From a bacterium (GTDB lineage Bacteria; Desulfobacterota; Binatia; HRBIN30; CADEER01), in contig JAHBUY010000010.1 of NCBI GenBank assembly GCA_019637795.1, forward strand, positions 1 through 64,000: a stretch of 64,000 nucleotides of DNA. Direction: 5' to 3'. The position numbers and the translations under genes are program-made. The notes beneath the pieces were generated by a model. The model was not told the DNA's origin and made no database searches. It saw only the letters and a list, made by a program, of their open reading frames with translations. Shown piece by piece: positions 31,961 through 44,735 of this stretch (positions are counted from its first letter, which is position 1; each line of letters begins with the position of its first letter).

Positions 31961-32057
31961 GATTCGACGCAGAGGACGCTGAAAGCGCAGGGGTGCGCGG
32001 AGGATCACGAACCCTCCCGCGAGGCGCCGAGGGGTCCTCGGCGTCTCTGCGGTGAAG
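31961..32057. repeat. Palindromic repeat-like spacer between gltB and gltD
   Basis: The left part (31963-31983, with CGCAGAGGACGCTGAA) and right part (32035-32056, with CGGCGTCTCTGCGGTGAA) are imperfect inverses. The TTCACCGCAGAG text of the right arm recalls the ends of the 182-bp element, so this may be a diverged relative. Confidence 0.5.
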
Positions 32058-32073
32058 AAGGATTGGCAGACCG

Positions 32074-33519
<1,446 letters not shown>

Positions 33520-33525
33520 CCGTCC

Positions 33526-33545
33526 GGCGCCGGCCACCCGGCGCC
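33526..33545. terminator. Hairpin after gltD, between convergent genes
   Basis: GGCGCCGG and CCGGCGCC form a perfect 8-bp stem with a CCAC loop. It lies 6 bases after the gltD stop and 32 bases from the converging oxidoreductase. No T-tract. Confidence 0.5.
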
Positions 33546-33576
33546 TCGCGGCGGCGGGGGCGTGCGTCGGCGCGCC

Positions 33577-34641
33577 CTACGCCCGCACCAGGCCGCGGCC
33601 GATCGCCAACGGCACCTGGAGCGCGTCGAGCAGTCCCGGGGCCGCCTGGCAGACGAACGGGATGGCGTTGACGATGCGCGCCGCGGCGGTGGTGTTACCG
33701 CCGCCGGCGGCGCTGCCGGTGTCGTCCTCGGGGTCGAAGGTGACCGTCAGGTTGGGGCGGCCGGTGATGGTGACGCCGTGGGCGCCGTCGCCCTTCGGCA
33801 TCGGCCATTCGGGCGCGATGTCGTTGACGATGCGGGTGACGTGGTCGATCACCAGCAGCGGCCTGCCGCCGACGATCCCCTGGATCTCGAGTCGGAAGGC
33901 GCCCATGGTGCCGGCGTCGAATTCGCCGAGCCGCGTCGTGACGGTGCGCGGCAGCGGCCGCTTCTCGACCGTTTCGCGGATGGCGTCGAGGGTGAGGCCG
34001 AGGCCGCGCGCCATCAGGCGGATGGGCGCGCCCCAGACCATCGTCGGCACGCCGGGAGCGAGCATCGGCGGCGTCGCGTCCATGGGCTGGCCCAGCCCGA
34101 CGAGGTTGCGCACCGCCTCCGGCTGGGCATAGCTCGAGTAGTTGAACAGCTCGAAGGCGCGGATTTCGTCGATGCGCTCGCACAGGCCACTGAGCAGCAG
34201 CGGGACGACGTCGTTGATGTAGCCGGGATCGACGCCGGAGACGAAGATCGAGGCCTGTCCGGCAGCGCAGGCGTCGGCGATCCGCTCGCGCAGCGCCGCG
34301 GGCGCCGACAGCGGATCGTAGAGCGGGTAGATCGCCGTCGAGACCACGTTGAGCCCGGCGCGCAGGCAGCGCTCGACGTCGTCGAGCGCCTCGGTCGGCC
34401 GCAGGTCGCCCGAGGCGCAGTAGGCGACGGCGTCGGCGCCGACGGCGAGCGCGGCGGCGACGTCGTCGGTCGCGCGCACGCCGGTGGGCGGCAGGCCGCA
34501 GAGCGCGCCCGCGTCCCTGCCGACCTTGGCGGGATTGGAGACGATGACGCCGGCCAGCTCCAGCGCCGGATTGGCGAGCACGATGCGCAGCGCCGGCACG
34601 CCGACGTTGCCGGTTCCCCAGACGATCACCCGATGCGGCAT
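33577..34641 (-). CDS. Dihydrodipicolinate-reductase-like NAD(P)-dependent oxidoreductase
   Basis: This 354-residue protein has an N-terminal Rossmann fold (VIVWGTGNVGVPALR) and the layout of the DapB-like / 2,4-diaminopentanoate dehydrogenase-like family: VVSTAIYPLYDP near 125, SIFVSGVDPGYINDVVPLLL near 155 and FNYSSYAQPEAVRN near 195. It starts after a strong GGAGGGGG. Such enzymes act on imines or amino acids with NAD(P)H, and many of the relatives in environmental genomes have no known substrate. It stands alone between gltD and repeat DNA. Confidence 0.82.
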   Translation of the reverse strand: MPHRVIVWGTGNVGVPALRIVLANPALELAGVIVSNPAKVGRDAGALCGLPPTGVRATDDVAAALAVGADAVAYCASGDLRPTEALDDVERCLRAGLNVVSTAIYPLYDPLSAPAALRERIADACAAGQASIFVSGVDPGYINDVVPLLLSGLCERIDEIRAFELFNYSSYAQPEAVRNLVGLGQPMDATPPMLAPGVPTMVWGAPIRLMARGLGLTLDAIRETVEKRPLPRTVTTRLGEFDAGTMGAFRLEIQGIVGGRPLLVIDHVTRIVNDIAPEWPMPKGDGAHGVTITGRPNLTVTFDPEDDTGSAAGGGNTTAAARIVNAIPFVCQAAPGLLDALQVPLAIGRGLVRA

Positions 34642-34657
34642 GGCGCGCCCCCTCCCC

Positions 34658-34753
34658 GATTGGTTCATGAATTGGTTACTGCGAGCGCCGACCGCGCGCC
34701 AGCGCTGGCCGTGCTCGCGTCTCCCGCCTCGACACACGGGCGAGCGAGTCGAG
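34658..34753. repeat. Second interspersed repeat family, copy 1 (about 90 bp)
   Basis: The sequence from TTCATGAATTGG through TACTGCGAGCGCCGA and CGCTGGCC to CCCGCCTCGACA and GAGTCGAG matches the copy at 62497-62582 closely, apart from substitutions and a gap near the end. It has no coding potential. Confidence 0.8.
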
Positions 34754-34820
34754 CCGGGGCGCGCGTCTCGAGCGCCATCGCGGGAGGTGGTGAACCGGAG
34801 CCCGGGGACGAGGAAGCCAA

Positions 34821-35002
34821 CCTCGATACGACACAACACCTTCACCACGGAGGCACGGAGCCGCGGAGGGCCCAGCGTCGGAATGGCGGGTGGCTGCGAT
34901 CCCCGGGGCCATTGCGGATGGCGTTGGGGATCTCGCCCCCGAACCCCCTCTTGCCCAGGTTGCTCCGTGTCTCCGTGCCTCCGCGGTGAAATGTTTTCGT
35001 CA
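34821..35002. repeat. 182-bp interspersed repeat, copy B
   Basis: It has the same length and orientation as copy A at 25302-25483 and the same boundaries (CCTCGATACGACA at the left, ATGTTTTCGTCA at the right), with about 15 substitutions. The inverted ends are preserved. Confidence 0.88.
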
Positions 35003-35084
35003 CAAGGCTAACCGGGATCCTTACCGATGCGCGCTACCCGCTTACCGATCGCCTGCCTATCGTCCGCGCCAAGGAGGTAATCCC

Positions 35085-35852
35085 ATGATTCGGAGAGCGA
35101 GCATCTTCGCGTACGGTGTGGCCTGCTATGTCGTGTTCTTCGCCACGTTCCTCTATGCCGTCGGCTTCATCGGCGACTTCGGCGTGCCGCGCACCATCGA
35201 CGGACCGCCGCAGCGGTCGCTGGCGGCGGCGATCCTGATCAACCTGGGGCTGCTCGGCCTGTTCGCGGTCCAGCACAGCGTCATGGCGCGGCGGGGCTTC
35301 AAGCGCTGGCTGAGGCGCGTCATTCCCGAGCCGGCCGAGCGCAGCACCTACGTCCTGGCGTCGAGCGCGGCGCTGCTGCTGCTCTTCTGGCAATGGCAGC
35401 CGATCGGCGGCGTGGTGTGGTCGCTGGAGAGCGGGCTGGCGCGGACGCTGGCCTACGGCGTCTTCGCCGTCGGTTGGGCGACCATCCTGTTCTGCACCTT
35501 CCTGATCAACCACTTCGATCTGTTCGGCCTGCGCCAGGTCTGGTTGGCGTTGCTCGACCGGCCGTACACGCCGCTGCGATTCAGCACTCCCAGCCTGTAC
35601 CGGGTCGTCCGCCACCCGCTCTACGTCGGCTGGCTGCTCGCCTTCTGGGCGACGCCGACGATGACCGCCGCCCACCTGCTGTTCGCCCTGGCGACCAGCG
35701 CCTACATCCTGATCGCGATCCGCCTCGAGGAGCGGGACCTGGTGTCCGCGCACGGCGCCGCGTACGAGGCCTACCGCGAGCGCGTTCCCATGCTCATCCC
35801 GCGCCCCGCCCGCCGGCAGCGGTCGGTTCCGGCGGCGCCGCGCCCCGCCTGA
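35085..35852 (+). CDS. mddA: Probable methanethiol S-methyltransferase (MddA), NnrU/isoprenylcysteine-methyltransferase fold
   Basis: This 255-residue integral membrane protein has about five to six hydrophobic segments. The opening FATFLYAVGFIGDF, the AVQHSVMAR motif near 65 and RVVRHPLYVGWLLAFWATP near 170-188 are those of membrane methyltransferases called MddA, which use S-adenosylmethionine to make dimethyl sulfide from methanethiol. The ATG follows AAGGAGGT, the best ribosome site in the window. It is set apart by repeats upstream and a hairpin downstream, so it is probably monocistronic. A broader NnrU-type annotation is the alternative. Confidence 0.78.
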   Translation: MIRRASIFAYGVACYVVFFATFLYAVGFIGDFGVPRTIDGPPQRSLAAAILINLGLLGLFAVQHSVMARRGFKRWLRRVIPEPAERSTYVLASSAALLLLFWQWQPIGGVVWSLESGLARTLAYGVFAVGWATILFCTFLINHFDLFGLRQVWLALLDRPYTPLRFSTPSLYRVVRHPLYVGWLLAFWATPTMTAAHLLFALATSAYILIAIRLEERDLVSAHGAAYEAYRERVPMLIPRPARRQRSVPAAPRPA

Positions 35853-35874
35853 TCCAGCCGTGCTCCGCCGCGCC

Positions 35875-35902
35875 GGTCCCTCCGATGGCGGTCGGAGGGA
35901 CC
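35875..35902. terminator. Strong bidirectional hairpin between convergent genes
   Basis: GGTCCCTCCGA and TCGGAGGGACC form a perfect 11-bp stem with a TGGCGG loop, the strongest hairpin noted in the window. It is 22 bases after one stop and 14 from the other. Confidence 0.6.
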
Positions 35903-35915
35903 GACGCGAACGCGC

Positions 35916-38477
35916 TCAGGGGACGCAGGGCATGCCGCCGCAGACGTCGACCACGGCGCCGCCCGTTTGCAGGAAGGCCGATTTCTGGTTGCGGCCGATC
36001 ACCGAGTTGCGCGGATCCGAATGCGGGTCGGCACCGACGCCCGGCGCGACGTTGGTGATCGGCGGCGTGGCGGCGCCGCTGTCCCAGACGATCAGCGCCG
36101 AGCCATCGAACGGATAGGACGGGATGGCGGGAATGCCGTAGTACGGGTCGACGTCGGAATGGCGCAACGGCGCGATTGCCGGCGTGTGGATCGAGGCGCC
36201 GAGGGTGCGCGCCTCGATCTCGGTGGCGACGTTGGCCACCTGGTGGTCGCCGAAGGCGAGGTGCAGCAGCACCTGGTGCGACGGCGTGTTGGGCAGCGGG
36301 TCGTTGGTGACGTGGCGGATGTAGCCGTTCGGTTCGGAGCGATCCCAGAGCATCTGGATCAGCGCCAGGCCGAGCGGGCGGTAGAACTGGTTCGGGTACG
36401 CCGGGTAGAAGAAGATCGAGTAGCCGGCGAAGTCAACGCTGCGGGTGAGCAGCAGCGAATAGTTCATCCCCGGCACGCCGAGCACGCCGCGGGTGATGTC
36501 CTGGGCGATCGACATCACGGTGCCGCCGAAGATGCCGCCCTGGCTGTTGCCGTCGTAGAAGACCGCGCTGGTGTCGATCACCGGATTCCCCATCGCGTCC
36601 TGGAACGCCGGGTCCGACACGAAGCCCTGAGGGTGGATCATCAGGCGGGCGAGGAAGAGCTGGTTCACCATCGCCTGCTGCAGGCGATCGGTGAAGCTCG
36701 GGAACTTCGACAGCTCGCCGAGGATGCCGATGGCATTGGCGACGTCCTCGTTGGCCATGCCGATCCACTTCGTGGCGCAGAAGACGAAGTTGTGCTCGTT
36801 GGCCATGTCGCGGACGTTCCCCGCTCCGACCTCGGTATTGGTGCCGAGCAGGCCGTGGCCGTAGATCGAGGCGCGGGCCGGCACCGCCGTCGCCATCGCA
36901 TCGGCCAGCGCGGCGCGGGGGATGATGCAGTCGTAGACCGCCGGCTGCGGGGTCGCCTGATGGGTGGGCAGCCCGTTGGCATCGAGCACGAAGCGCGCCG
37001 GGGCGGTCGTGCTGTCGACGTAGCGCTCGACCTGGAAGGTGCCGGTGACGCGGCGGAAGATGCGCGCGTCGATCTCGTCGGTGACGGTGTCGACGGTGAA
37101 CGCGGGCGCCGCCGGTCCGAGGCGGGCGAAGGCGTCGTCGCGCATGAACAGCAGGCGTTCGGTGGTGTTGCGCGTGCTGGCGACGGTGAAGTCCCAGGCG
37201 AGGTAGAGATCGTTGCGGGCGATGCCGGCGGACGCCAGGGTGGCGAAGATCGCCTCCATGTGGGGGCGCCGCGCCTCGAGCGCCGGATTGCCGGTCGGCG
37301 TGTTGTCGCGGTAGGCGAGGAAGTCGCCGCTGGCGGGAAGGATCGATCCGCTGCCGTTCTTCAGGTTGCGCAGCGCGACGACGTAGCGCGCGCCCGCCTC
37401 GAAGTTGATCGCCGGCCGGATGAGCAGCGCCTGCTGCGCCGGGTTGGTCGCGTTGGCGTCGAGCTCGCTGAAGATCAGGTGCCGCTGCAGGGTGGCGGCG
37501 TTGATCACCACGATCGGCTGGGCGGCGTCGAACGAGCGCTCGACGTCGGTGATGGGTACGGCGCCGGTGACGCCGAGATCCACGGTCGGCACGTGCAGCA
37601 TGAGGCTGGCGCCGGGGCTGAAGCCATCGCTCCGGTTGTAGTCGCCCGGCGCGATCGGCACGTTCGACACGTTGGTCGGCATGGTGGCGACGGCGAAGTG
37701 GACGCGCCGGCCGGTGTCGGTGGTCGGATCGGCGACGGTCAGGTAGTCGCTCGGGAAGGGGAAGAGGCACACCGCCTGATCGAGCGAGTCGCACGGGCAG
37801 GTGCAGTCGGACTGGCAGAGCGCCGAGCCGCCGCACGAGGAGCCGGGGGCGTCGCACTGCTCGCCGTCGTCGAGGAAGCCGTTGCCGCAGGTGACGCAGG
37901 TGCCCTCGCTGGTCGGGTCCTTCACCGCGAACAGCTTCGCGCCCTTGTTCTTCATCGCGCCGTCGCCGAAGCGGACGCTGTAGGAGTTGCCGCCGCCCAA
38001 CGCCAGCAGCGCGCAGGCGCCGGTGCCGTCATTGGGAGGCAGGACCGACAGGGCGGCGCTCTTGCCGCTCAGCACGGCGGTGATCTGGAAGGTGCCGTCG
38101 GGCCCCTTCTTGATCTTCGCCACTTTGACCGGCCCGGCCTCGCCCTTGGCGTCCTTGTACGAGAACCCTTTGGTCGCATCGCCCTTCCAGAAGGGCTTGC
38201 CGCCGGCGTTGTTTCCGCCCGGAAGGGTGAACAGTTGGGTGCTGCCGGTCCCGCCGTAGACGCGGAGCTGCAGCGTCGCCCCAGCGGTGACGGGAGTGCC
38301 GGAGAGGACGTTGGGGCTGGCGCTCTCCGCCGCCTTGAGCACGATCTTCCGCTTGTCGGGCGTTCCGGGATCCTTCACCAGCAGTTGCTTGCCGAGAATC
38401 GCCTGGTCCGCGCCGCGGGCCCCCAACGGGACCGCGAGCGCGACGAGGCCGACGAGAAGCGCACGACCTAGGATCAT
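35916..38477 (-). CDS. Large exported alpha/beta-hydrolase-like protein with Cys-rich linker
   Basis: This 853-residue exported protein starts at ATG 38477 after AAGGAGG, with a signal cleaved near GARG. An N-terminal beta-rich domain (about 22-175) begins GADQAILGKQLLVKD. Then a Cys-rich myxobacterial-type segment (about 178-215, CGNGFLDDGEQCD and CQSDCTCPC) leads to a large catalytic part. That part has YGHGLLGTNTEV near 545 and the nucleophile-elbow-like GNSQGG with Ser645. The end has a conserved-looking cluster (VCGGMPC). It fits an exported esterase or lipase-like enzyme. Substrate unknown, and I cannot assign the acid and His with certainty. Confidence 0.75.
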   Translation of the reverse strand: MILGRALLVGLVALAVPLGARGADQAILGKQLLVKDPGTPDKRKIVLKAAESASPNVLSGTPVTAGATLQLRVYGGTGSTQLFTLPGGNNAGGKPFWKGDATKGFSYKDAKGEAGPVKVAKIKKGPDGTFQITAVLSGKSAALSVLPPNDGTGACALLALGGGNSYSVRFGDGAMKNKGAKLFAVKDPTSEGTCVTCGNGFLDDGEQCDAPGSSCGGSALCQSDCTCPCDSLDQAVCLFPFPSDYLTVADPTTDTGRRVHFAVATMPTNVSNVPIAPGDYNRSDGFSPGASLMLHVPTVDLGVTGAVPITDVERSFDAAQPIVVINAATLQRHLIFSELDANATNPAQQALLIRPAINFEAGARYVVALRNLKNGSGSILPASGDFLAYRDNTPTGNPALEARRPHMEAIFATLASAGIARNDLYLAWDFTVASTRNTTERLLFMRDDAFARLGPAAPAFTVDTVTDEIDARIFRRVTGTFQVERYVDSTTAPARFVLDANGLPTHQATPQPAVYDCIIPRAALADAMATAVPARASIYGHGLLGTNTEVGAGNVRDMANEHNFVFCATKWIGMANEDVANAIGILGELSKFPSFTDRLQQAMVNQLFLARLMIHPQGFVSDPAFQDAMGNPVIDTSAVFYDGNSQGGIFGGTVMSIAQDITRGVLGVPGMNYSLLLTRSVDFAGYSIFFYPAYPNQFYRPLGLALIQMLWDRSEPNGYIRHVTNDPLPNTPSHQVLLHLAFGDHQVANVATEIEARTLGASIHTPAIAPLRHSDVDPYYGIPAIPSYPFDGSALIVWDSGAATPPITNVAPGVGADPHSDPRNSVIGRNQKSAFLQTGGAVVDVCGGMPCVP

Positions 38478-38854
38478 CCTGTCCTCCTTGGAACGCTGCG
38501 GCGAGCCGATCGAGCCAGCGCCACGCTCCGTGGAGCACGGTGGGCCCCCCCAAATCGCCAACCCCCGAGAATCCCGAACGCGCGACGGTAGGCGCCGCCG
38601 TTCGCGAAAGTCAATGCGCGGATCGCGGCCCGACGGTCTATGAGATGGCGCTCATCCGCTCGGTGGGGCGACCGGGTCCTGAACGACCGCGGCGAGCCCG
38701 TGGCGCTCGAGCGGCGTACGCGCGGCGCCGCCCCAGAGCGACCGCAGGTATGCCGCCGCGGCGAGCGACGATCGCAATGGGCGAGGGCGCGCGCATGGGC
38801 GAGCCGGAAGAGGTCGCCCTGCGCGTCGCTGCCGCTTGGCCTGCGGCGACGCGA
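38478..38854. other. 377-bp intergenic region with no recognised gene
   Basis: The part next to the hydrolase gene would contain its promoter. Short open frames across the rest do not resemble proteins and have no ribosome sites. I see nothing else in it. Confidence 0.6.
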
Positions 38855-40054
38855 TCACCGATGCCAGAGACCGAGGCCGTCCGGAAACTGCAGGTTGTCG
38901 GCGATGGTCTCCGGCGGATTCGGCGTGCCGTCGCGATTGAAGGTGATGCGGCGCAGCGTGCCGAGGTGGTTTCCCGGTCCGGGGCCGGTGGGGCGAATGA
39001 TGATGCCGATATCAGCGTAGTAGAGCGTGCCGTCCTTGCCCACCGTGATCCCGAGCGGGGTGCCGGTGGCGTACGGTGTGGTGGTGCTGATGCGGTCCCC
39101 CGCCGCCGGTCGCAGGACCGTCTGCACGTACTGCCAGTTCGCGTCGTACTCGTTGATCACCCCGCTCAGCACGCTGGCGACGAAGAAGTGGCCATTCGGC
39201 CCGGCGGCGATGCCCGAGGGCGTCGCCAGGCCGTGGTCCGGCGCGGCGAGGACGCGCTCCTTGCGGATCGTGTCTGCCAGCGGCGAGCCGAGATTGTCGA
39301 CGCGGCCGCAGCCGCCGCGGGCGTCGGCCGAGGTCGGATAGGGCGGGCTGTACTTGAAGACGCCGGCCGCGGTGGCGTCGGGTTCGGGGGCCGTGCGGGG
39401 CGAATTGAGATAGAGGTTGTCGTGGCGGTCGACGTAGATGCCCTGGCCGGTGGCGAGTTGAACGTCGAGCTTGCAGAACGAGACCGTGTCGCCGTTGAAC
39501 GGCGGGAACCACATGACCAACTGGCCGTTGGCGGCGCCGCCGGCCTCGTTGCCGATGTCGGTGGTGAGGATGCGGCCGTCCGACAGCACGCCGCAGCCGT
39601 AGTTGTCGGGCCCATGGGCCGTGTCCTGGTAGGTCGGCACCAACCGGGCGATGCGGCGCCGCAGCGCCAGCTCGCCGACGCGATTACCGGTGAGCTCGAA
39701 GATGCCCCAACCCGCTGGCGGATCGGGCTGGAAGGTGTCCTCGCCGGCAACCAGGTAGTGCCTGCCGCCCGTGCGGAAGGTGCAGACCTCGCCGTTGATG
39801 TCCCATCCGGCCGGGTTGCCGGGCGTGCCATCGAAGGTGTGGTAGGCGGCGTTCACCTTCTGCGAGACGAAGGGCGGCGTCGTCTCGTAGGCCCAGAGGT
39901 TGTTGCCCTCCGGGCTGAAGAGGATCGGCGCCGCCGACGTCATGGCCGACGACGACGAATCCGAGCCACACCCCGTCAGGGCGATGAGCGCCGCGAGACC
40001 ACAGCCGAGCAGGGCGCGGCGGCGCGAGAGCGGTGACTGCCAATCGATCGACAC
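38855..40054 (-). CDS. Beta-propeller lipoprotein (NHL/SMP-30-like)
   Basis: This 399-residue protein begins at a GTG after AAAGGA. Its leader has an SRRR pair ahead of the hydrophobic run, and the lipobox is ALTGC with Cys at about 29, followed by a Ser-rich tether. The rest repeats blades of a propeller with text such as GQGIYVDRHDNLYLN, PSGIAAGPNGHFFVAS and PLGITVGKDGTLYYADIGI. Family members bind ligands or act as lactonases; calcium-site residues cannot be confirmed. It is probably exposed at the periplasm or outer surface. Confidence 0.8.
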   Translation of the reverse strand: MSIDWQSPLSRRRALLGCGLAALIALTGCGSDSSSSAMTSAAPILFSPEGNNLWAYETTPPFVSQKVNAAYHTFDGTPGNPAGWDINGEVCTFRTGGRHYLVAGEDTFQPDPPAGWGIFELTGNRVGELALRRRIARLVPTYQDTAHGPDNYGCGVLSDGRILTTDIGNEAGGAANGQLVMWFPPFNGDTVSFCKLDVQLATGQGIYVDRHDNLYLNSPRTAPEPDATAAGVFKYSPPYPTSADARGGCGRVDNLGSPLADTIRKERVLAAPDHGLATPSGIAAGPNGHFFVASVLSGVINEYDANWQYVQTVLRPAAGDRISTTTPYATGTPLGITVGKDGTLYYADIGIIIRPTGPGPGNHLGTLRRITFNRDGTPNPPETIADNLQFPDGLGLWHR

Positions 40055-40223
40055 CGGACCAGTCCTTTCCGCGGCTGTCGACGTCGCGATCGTTCCCCCC
40101 GCCGTCGCCGCACTTGGAGTGCCTGGTCGACGGTTACGCCGGCGCCGCTGGGACAGTCAAATCGAACGGCCGGATGATTGCCGGCCGAGTCGACCGCGGA
40201 TATCGATCGGTTCCCGAGCGGCC

Positions 40224-40571
40224 TCAGCGGCGGGGGCTGCGCGGACCGCCCTGGTTGCGGAAGAAGCCGCCGTCGATCTCGGGGCCGCGATTCACCTTCG
40301 TGCTCGCCATGGGGGGCGCGGCGAACGTGGCGCGGTCGATGGCGCGCTTCAGGGTGGTGCGGAGGTTCGACTTGCTGATCGTCGACTCCTGCGCCGCCTC
40401 GATGTCGCGGGCCGCGATCACCAGGCTCGCCTTGCTCTTGCGCAGCGTGATGGTCGCGTTGACGCCGGGGTCGTCGCCGGTGTGGGCGGTGACGGTCAGG
40501 TCGGCTTTGCGGTCGATGCTGCGAACCAGGGTCCACAACAGGTTCCTCGCCTCGTCCAGTGTCAAAGCCAT
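40224..40571 (-). CDS. Small cytoplasmic protein of unknown function
   Basis: I do not recognise this 115-residue protein. It starts after AAGGAGG, lacks a signal or membrane segment, and has a beta-rich centre (ADLTVTAHTGDDPGVNATITL) followed by a basic helix (about 62-85). The tail (GGFFRNQGG) is Gly/Arg-rich. The ribosome site and codon use support a real gene. It is preceded by about 275 bases without other features. Confidence 0.6.
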   Translation of the reverse strand: MALTLDEARNLLWTLVRSIDRKADLTVTAHTGDDPGVNATITLRKSKASLVIAARDIEAAQESTISKSNLRTTLKRAIDRATFAAPPMASTKVNRGPEIDGGFFRNQGGPRSPRR

Positions 40572-40847
40572 CCTGCCTCCTTGCGCGCCTCGTGGCGCTC
40601 TCGTCTGCGCAGGAACGCGCGGCGACGCAGTGAACTTCATACCCTATTCGGAACGCCACCAGAGTCAAGGATGGCCTGTGCGCCGTGGCGCCTGTGCCAT
40701 GGGCAGGTCGAGGGGGCAGGAGCAGCCGAGCCTGTGGATGCGGCGCCTGGCGGAGACTCCACGGACGTGCGAGCGGCGCGCTGGCGTCGACGGTGGGACG
40801 CGGCGTACAGCGAGCCAGCAATTCATCTGCGGCGCGAGGAGGAGGCG

Positions 40848-41693
40848 ATGAGCCGAGCCAGTTGCCTGTGTGGGGCGGTGACGTGGGAGCTCACCGGTCC
40901 GTTCGTCTTCATGCACCACTGCCACTGCGGTCGCTGCCGCAAGGCGCACGGGACGCCGTTTGCGACCTACCTCGGTGGGCCGGCGGACGGCTTCCGGTTG
41001 GCCGGCGTCGAGCGCGTCGTCACCTGGGCGGCGCAACCCGGCGCGTCGCGATCGTTCTGCGGCCGCTGCGGTTCGGTGGTGCCGGGCGCGCCGTTCAACG
41101 GCCTCGTCTTCTCGCCCGCGGGGAACTTTCTGGAGGATCCGGGCGAGCGGCCCGGCGATCACATCTTCGTCGGATCGAAGGCGCCGTGGTACGAGATCGC
41201 CGACGACCTGCCGCGCTTCGACGCCTATCCGTCCGGCGTCGACCTGGCGGTGCTGCCGGATCCGCCGCCCAGCGAGCCGCCGCCGGGGACGGTGCGCGGC
41301 AGTTGTCTGTGCGGCGCGGTCGCCTTCACGCTCGCGGCGCCGGCGCAGTTCGCGCGCTACTGCCACTGTGGACGCTGCCGGCGGGCGCGCTCCGCCGCGC
41401 ACGCCGCGAACATGGCGGTGCCGCTCGACGCCGTCCGCTACACGCGCGGCGCCGATCGCGTCGCCTCCTACAAGTTGCCGGAGGCGGACCGGTTCGCGCA
41501 GGCGTTCTGTCGAACCTGCGGCTCGCCGATGCCGCAGCCGTATGCGGCGCGCGGCATCGCCGTCGTGCCGATGGGCGCCCTGGACGACCCGCCGGGGGTC
41601 CAGCCGTCGGCGCACATCTTCGTCGACTCCAGGGCGCCCTGGTTCACGATCGCCGACGCGCTCCCGCAGCACGCCGCGTATCCGCCGGCGTAG
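40848..41693 (+). CDS. Tandem GFA-domain protein
   Basis: This 281-residue protein has two GFA (glutathione-dependent formaldehyde-activating enzyme-like) domains. Each has the complete zinc pattern: SCLCGAVTWEL, HCHCGRCRKAHG and FCGRCGS in the first half, and SCLCGAVAFTL, YCHCGRCRRARS and FCRTCGS in the second. The halves share about the same order of elements over 130 residues each, showing an internal duplication. Single-domain forms are more usual. Activity on formaldehyde is not established for most members. It starts after GAGGAGGA. Confidence 0.88.
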   Translation: MSRASCLCGAVTWELTGPFVFMHHCHCGRCRKAHGTPFATYLGGPADGFRLAGVERVVTWAAQPGASRSFCGRCGSVVPGAPFNGLVFSPAGNFLEDPGERPGDHIFVGSKAPWYEIADDLPRFDAYPSGVDLAVLPDPPPSEPPPGTVRGSCLCGAVAFTLAAPAQFARYCHCGRCRRARSAAHAANMAVPLDAVRYTRGADRVASYKLPEADRFAQAFCRTCGSPMPQPYAARGIAVVPMGALDDPPGVQPSAHIFVDSRAPWFTIADALPQHAAYPPA

Positions 41694-41720
41694 CGGCGGG
41701 GCGCGCCGGCCGGGCGGAAC

Positions 41721-41742
41721 GGGCGCGGTGCGGGTCGCGCCC
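41721..41742. terminator. Hairpin between convergent GFA and lon genes
   Basis: GGGCGCG and CGCGCCC make a perfect 7-bp stem with an 8-base loop, without a T-tract. Confidence 0.4.
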
Positions 41743-41757
41743 AGCCGCGGCATTCCC

Positions 41758-44182
<2,425 letters not shown>

Positions 44183-44190
<8 letters not shown>

Positions 44191-44629
44191 GCGTCGTCTC
44201 CCCGCAGGGGATCTCGCGCACGGCGACCCGGCGCGCCGCGCGCCGCGGGACGTGCACGGTCAGCAAACCATGGTGCAACCGCGCCGTGATGGCATCGCCG
44301 TCGCTCTCCGCCGGCAGCGCGACGAGGCGCTCGAAGGGCCCGTCGTCCATCTCCAATCGCAGCGGATCGGCCGCCGCCGGCCGGGGCGTGCGGCGGGTGC
44401 CGGCGATGCGCAGGCGGTTCTGCTCCAGCGTCACCGTGACGTCCTCCTGCTCGACGCCCGGCAGCTCGGCGATGACGGTGATGCCGGTCGCGTCGCCGAA
44501 GACGTCGATGCTGGGCCGCCAGCCGTGTTGCAGGCCGTAGCGTGGGACGAAGCCGAGCAGACGGTCGAGCAGATCGTCGAAGGGATCGCCGACGGGGGCG
44601 GCCTCCCAACGGGGATGACGGAACGCCAT
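44183..44629 (-). CDS. Hsp20 small heat-shock protein, lon-linked
   Basis: This 148-residue protein contains an alpha-crystallin domain (about 38-140): SIDVFGDATGITVIAELPGV and the LHHGLLTVHVP terminal strand. The N-terminal arm is short. It overlaps lon by 8 bases and would hold unfolded clients for Lon; that link is inference. It is divergent from the DUF2203 gene with about 107 bases between starts. Confidence 0.9.
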
Positions 44630-44735
44630 GGGCGTCGAACATAATGCCGACCGACCGGACGTCAACCAGCGGTTGCCCGCCTGGCCGCAAATTGACATGG
44701 TGTGCCGCGACACGTCGGGCAGCGGGAGAGCGTTG

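Larger units (their letters stand above)
34642..35084. other. 443-bp intergenic region made mostly of repeats
   Basis: It holds one copy of each interspersed repeat family (34658-34753 and 34821-35002) between divergent genes. The 80 bases before the next start look like leader DNA, ending in a very strong AAGGAGGT. Confidence 0.8.

Noticed and set aside
40033..40851. Plus-strand frame of 272 codons across the small unknown gene
   Set aside because: It runs opposite a gene with a good ribosome site, has no family features, and merges two unrelated intergenic regions.
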